Origin: LDYB01 sp037442385
Lineage (GTDB): Bacteria; Armatimonadota; Fimbriimonadia; Fimbriimonadales; GBS-DC
Assembly: GCA_037442385.1 (NCBI GenBank)
Contig: JBBIQJ010000105.1
Span: 1-9,029, forward strand
Length of the DNA stretch: 9,029 nt
Direction of reading: 5' to 3'
Below the pieces are notes generated by a model that worked only from the letters and a program-made list of their open reading frames with translations, was not told the DNA's origin and searched no databases. Positions 6,505 through 9,029 of the stretch are shown in pieces. Positions within the stretch are counted from its first letter, which is position 1; each line of letters starts with the position of its first letter. Position numbers and translations under genes: made by a program.

Positions 6505-7086
6505 ATGGCGATGCCCTATGTGCCCAAAATCGCCCAGCGCTGGGTGACGGTCGGGGTTGTTCTCCGTCCGTTCGGGCTACACGGGGAAGTGCGAGTGCGC
6601 CTGGAGACCGATTTTCCGGAGCGGTTCGTGCCAGGCGCGCGCCTGTTCTGGTGGCTCCCTCCAAAGCCAGAACCGCCAGAAGAGGAACCCTTTACGCCCT
6701 CCAGACGCCCTAAGCGCCCCCCGCGCACCATGCAACCCCAGCCATGTGTTATCGAATCGGTTCGCTGGCAGGGCGACCGCCTGATTATCAAGCTGGAGGG
6801 TTTTGACACCATCACCCATGCCGAAAACCTGCGAGGCGCGTGGCTGCTAATCCCACCGGAGGAGCGGATGCCCTTAGGGGAAGACGAGTATTACATCGAC
6901 GATTTGATCGGCATGGAGGTCTTCACCGAGGCAGGCGAGCGCGTGGGCAAGCTGAAGCGCGTCATCCCCGGCGGCGTCTACGACTACTACGAAATCGGCA
7001 AATACACTATCCCCGCGGTCGGCGAATATATTCTTGAGGTGGATGTGCCCCGCAAGCGGATGGTCGTGCGGCTGCCGGAGATATAG
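6505..7086 (+). CDS. rimM: Ribosome maturation factor RimM with proline-rich insertion
   Basis: Assembly factor that binds S19 and helps mature the 16S rRNA 3' domain (head) of the 30S subunit. The N-terminal RimM domain starts with VTVGVVLRPFGLHGEVRV (residues 14-31) and resumes at VIESVRWQGDRLIIKLEG (82-99). The C-terminal PRC-barrel domain runs from EYYIDDLIGMEVF to EVDVPRKRMVVRLPE (128-192). At 193 residues it is longer than the usual about 170, because of a Pro/Glu/Arg-rich insertion at about residues 51-79 (PPKPEPPEEEPFTPSRRP and on) in a surface loop of the N-domain. The ATG at 6505 lies 7 nt after the khpA stop with no strong ribosome site, so coupling is likely; ATG 6511 is an alternative start. 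trmD, the usual next gene, is absent here. Confidence 0.95.
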   Translation: MAMPYVPKIAQRWVTVGVVLRPFGLHGEVRVRLETDFPERFVPGARLFWWLPPKPEPPEEEPFTPSRRPKRPPRTMQPQPCVIESVRWQGDRLIIKLEGFDTITHAENLRGAWLLIPPEERMPLGEDEYYIDDLIGMEVFTEAGERVGKLKRVIPGGVYDYYEIGKYTIPAVGEYILEVDVPRKRMVVRLPEI

Positions 7087-7143
7087 GCATAGCAGGAGTA
7101 TGCCTGACACCGTTCCGCTCTCTGCTCGTACAGGAAAGTCAGG
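7086..7143 (+). repeat. Two nested or adjacent inverted repeats after rimM
   Basis: The gap between rimM and the methyltransferase holds GGCATA (7086-7091) / TATGCC (7099-7104) with a 7-nt loop, overlapping by two bases a second pair CCTGAC (7103-7108) / GTCAGG (7138-7143) with a 29-nt spacer. Neither is followed by a T-run, so intrinsic termination is doubtful. They might mark an operator for the restriction-modification locus or an insertion junction. Short stems like these also occur by chance. Confidence 0.3.
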
Positions 7144-7158
7144 TATTGTATCATCGCG

Positions 7159-7959
7159 ATGAGCGTGCCTTCGCCCGAATTGCGCGGGCACGAATCGAGC
7201 CAGGTTCCTGTTCCCTTTCTAAATGAGATTATACAAGGAGACTGCCGCCATCTGCTGCGGCAGTTACCTGATGAATGCGTCGATGCGGTTGTTACCAGTC
7301 CGCCTTACTACCGTCAGCGCGACTATGCTGGGATAGGTATGGGAAATGAGACCAGTCCTCAGGAATATATCGAGAACTTACTGGAGGTTTTTGAGCAGTG
7401 CGTACGATGCACGGAATCGACAGGAAGCCTGTTTTTCAATATTGGTGATCAATATGAGAACGGCTCTCTGCTCCTTGTTCCTTACTTGTTTGCGAGCGAA
7501 GCAATTCGTCGCACGGGAGTGAAGCTGATTAATGTGATTCCCTGGGTCAAGCCTAATCCGGAACCAAGGCAGTACCGCAGGCGACTTGTTAGCAGCACCG
7601 AACCCATATTCCATTTTGTGAAAAGCGACCATTATCAATATCACTACGAGCGTTTCATGGCGCATCGGGATATGATACGCTCGCGCGTAAGGGCAGGAAA
7701 TGGTATCGGCAAACGCTATTTGGAGCTGATTGAGCAGTCCGATTTGTCACCAGAACAAAAACAGGAAGCACGACTGGCGCTTCAGCAAGTTATTGAGGAG
7801 GTGCAGCGTGGCGAGATCGCTTCCTTCCGAATGAAAATTCGTGGAATCCACTCTGAAGCGTACGGTGGCTATGAAGGGGGGGGCGAAAAAGCCATCTTCG
7901 TAATCGCGGCTTTACGATTATCCGAATGTATGCCCGAGCCATCAAGCGCGATGTTCTAG
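7159..7959 (+). CDS. Beta-class N4C/N6A DNA methyltransferase, N-terminal part, frame broken at G8
   Basis: N-terminal part of a DNA amino-methyltransferase. Residues 22-50 show NEIIQGDCRHLLRQLPDE then VDAVVTSPPYYRQRDY; TSPPY (46-50) is motif IV in the form common among N4-cytosine enzymes. FFNIGDQY and INVIPWVKPNPEP follow, then a long variable region (target recognition, about 120-235). After residue 239 the frame enters GGG GGG GGC and continues as EKAIFVIAALRL to a stop at 7957-7959, a tail with no methyltransferase character, giving 266 residues. The SAM-binding motif is missing in this frame but appears intact in the frame one base back. As read, the product would lack the SAM site and be inactive alone. 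No Shine-Dalgarno precedes ATG 7159; GTG 7165 is an alternative. AT-richer composition than rimM suggests acquisition. Confidence 0.85.
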   Translation: MSVPSPELRGHESSQVPVPFLNEIIQGDCRHLLRQLPDECVDAVVTSPPYYRQRDYAGIGMGNETSPQEYIENLLEVFEQCVRCTESTGSLFFNIGDQYENGSLLLVPYLFASEAIRRTGVKLINVIPWVKPNPEPRQYRRRLVSSTEPIFHFVKSDHYQYHYERFMAHRDMIRSRVRAGNGIGKRYLELIEQSDLSPEQKQEARLALQQVIEEVQRGEIASFRMKIRGIHSEAYGGYEGGGEKAIFVIAALRLSECMPEPSSAMF

Positions 7960-9029
7960 AATGTCCCGTGATTGCTGTCAAATCGCCGAATCACCCTGCT
8001 GTTTACCCCGAATTCCTTGTGCAGGAACTGCTCCATCTTAGCACTGAACCGGGCAACCTCGTGTTAGACTCTTTTATTGGTTCAGGAACGACCGCAGTGG
8101 TTGCGAAACGGATGGGGCGACACTATATCGGTTTCGAAATCAATCCGCAATACTGCGATCTGGCGCAGAAGCGAGTAGCGGAAACACCTGTTCAACCAAA
8201 CTTGTTAGAATTTTTTTTGTATGACATGAGACGCAAAATGGAGCCTCATTTGAAAGTCTTCAAAGATCGCAGTGTTCTTGTTTTTGAGGACGGTAGCGAG
8301 GTGGAGTTTTGGGAAGGGCAGCCCACTTCCGATGCAAAGCAGCGCCTTGATAGGATGAGACAGCGGCTAAAAGAGGGTTGGCTAGACGAGCTTTTCAATC
8401 GTCTTCCCGCTTCTGTAGAGAAGGTGGAAAGTGACGATTTCACCAGAGCAATCATCGAGCAGATTGTAAGCTCCATAACCAGTGAAGTTGGACGCGCTGT
8501 AGCAGGTCTCACAGTCCTGCAGCGGGTGGTCCAGAGCCTCGCACCCGAGCATCTGGAAGTATCTATGCATGCCTTTTTACAGGTGCTTGAAGATAGGAAG
8601 CTGCTAAGTGGTTATCTTCTACCCTTATGCCAGATGCGAACAGCAAACAAAAAACACAGAAACGTGGCAGACATAGAGATTGTCAGCCAAGACGATCCGG
8701 CAGTTGTTCTTGAAGCCTGGAACGCAAAGTACGGTAAACCTTATTTGATGGACGAACTTTACGAACTGGGAGACAAACTGCAGGACCGAATGCTTGAGGT
8801 AGTGGGTTTTGTAACCGAATGCCAACCTGACTTGCGGGAGGACATACGCAAGCATCTTGAAGAACTCAGAGAGTTCACAGAAGTAGATATCAGAATCTTC
8901 TCGCTTTGGGAGTGGATAGAATTTTATCTGGAGCGCACAAATCAGCAACACGCTCGCGAAGAGATTGCAACCAACTGGGTAATTGTCTACATAGAATCGC
9001 TTTGCCAGCGCAGGCGTGATCGCACTCCC
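7875..9029 (+). CDS. Methyltransferase C-terminal part fused to restriction-like extension (3' end outside window)
   Basis: This frame opens at 7875, right after a TGA, and has no stop to the window end. Immediately after the G tract it reads RKSHLRNRGFTIIRMYARAIKRDVLECPVI, then HPAVYPEFLVQELL and LVLDSFIGSGTTAVV (SAM motif I, GAC at 8067), and GFEINPQYCDLAQKR. This is exactly the missing half of the upstream beta-class methyltransferase. After about 8190 comes an extension of about 270 residues or more, mostly helical: EVEFWEG, an AGLTVLQRVVQSLAPEH helix, then VADIEIVSQDD...LEAWNAKYGKPYL and EVDIRIFSLWEWIEFYLER. The ADIEI strand followed by EAWNAK resembles a PD-(D/E)xK core (D505/E507, E519, N522, K524 if the protein is restored with 9 G). 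I infer a fused restriction domain, not proven. An independent start would be ATG 7926, which yields only this half. Rejoined, the protein exceeds 620 residues. Confidence 0.75.
7876..7883 (+). repeat. G8 homopolymer at the methyltransferase frame break
   Basis: Eight consecutive G are preceded by GAA and followed by CGAAAAA. In the upstream frame they read GGG GGG GGC, so the heptamer G_GGG_GGC at 7878-7884 has the X_XXY_YYZ form of a -1 slippery site. With 9 G or 6 G, or a -1 ribosomal shift, translation continues in the downstream frame; 7 G gives a TAA stop within a few codons. A stop (TGA 7872-7874) closes the downstream frame directly before the tract, so the frame exchange is confined to this run. 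Confidence 0.85.
8211..8218 (+). repeat. T8 homopolymer at the methyltransferase/extension junction
   Basis: Eight T read TTT TTT TTG in the open frame (LEFFLYDM), just where methyltransferase homology ends and the C-terminal extension begins. Loss of one T brings in TGA within four codons (TGT ATG ACA TGA). Gain of one gives GTA TGA. Either change would release the methyltransferase without its extension. It may simply be a chance run in AT-richer DNA. Confidence 0.7.

Noticed and set aside
7144..7154. TATTGT/TATCAT as a promoter giving a leaderless methyltransferase transcript
   Set aside because: No -35 element at the proper distance, and the match to TATAAT is weak.
1..9029. CRISPR array, tRNA, rRNA or insertion sequence
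   Set aside because: No spaced direct repeats, no tRNA-like cloverleaf or rRNA sequence, and no transposase-like frame were seen on either strand.

Overview
The window comes from a flagellated bacterium with a moderately GC-rich chromosome. Hand-sampled lines give roughly 60% GC in the central genes and nearer 45-50% in the two ends. Housekeeping genes (rpsP-khpA-rimM, mgtE) and a flagellar cluster (fliI-fliJ-lytic transglycosylase) identify it as chromosomal DNA. I cannot fix the phylum from the sequence. The combination would fit a deep-branching, non-proteobacterial lineage such as Armatimonadota, but that is a guess.

Layout. (1) Positions 1-1274: an AT-richer accessory pair, made of the 3' part of a DNA methyltransferase with motif order I then IV, and an overlapping, translationally coupled gene of unknown function. 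The second gene is a plausible restriction endonuclease or other partner. (2) 1355-2725: the Mg2+ channel/transporter mgtE. It converges, with a 14-bp overlap, on a minus-strand WecG/TagA/CpsF glycosyltransferase (2712-3476). (3) 3536-5836: fliI, fliJ and a soluble lytic transglycosylase, tightly overlapping and co-directional. They form an export-apparatus and wall-remodelling module, divergent from the glycosyltransferase. (4) 5878-7086: a clear -10 promoter element and then rpsP-khpA-rimM, the usual ribosome-maturation operon. The expected trmD/rplS do not follow. (5) 7159-end: a second, AT-richer restriction-modification-like locus of a different class. It is a beta-order methyltransferase (TSPPY early, DSFIGSGTT late) whose reading frame is broken at a run of eight G. 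Past the tract the next frame stays open to the window end and carries the rest of the methyltransferase plus a C-terminal extension of about 270 residues that looks like a fused restriction domain.

The most interesting item is the second methyltransferase locus. The G8 tract lies exactly at the frame break between target-recognition region and SAM-binding motif. A one-base gain, a two-base loss, or a -1 ribosomal slip on G_GGG_GGC would restore a fused methyltransferase-nuclease polypeptide. A T8 run sits at the junction between the two domains. This could be a phase-variable or slippage-expressed single-chain restriction-modification enzyme, a decayed gene, or an assembly error in a homopolymer. 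Read-level data would separate these.
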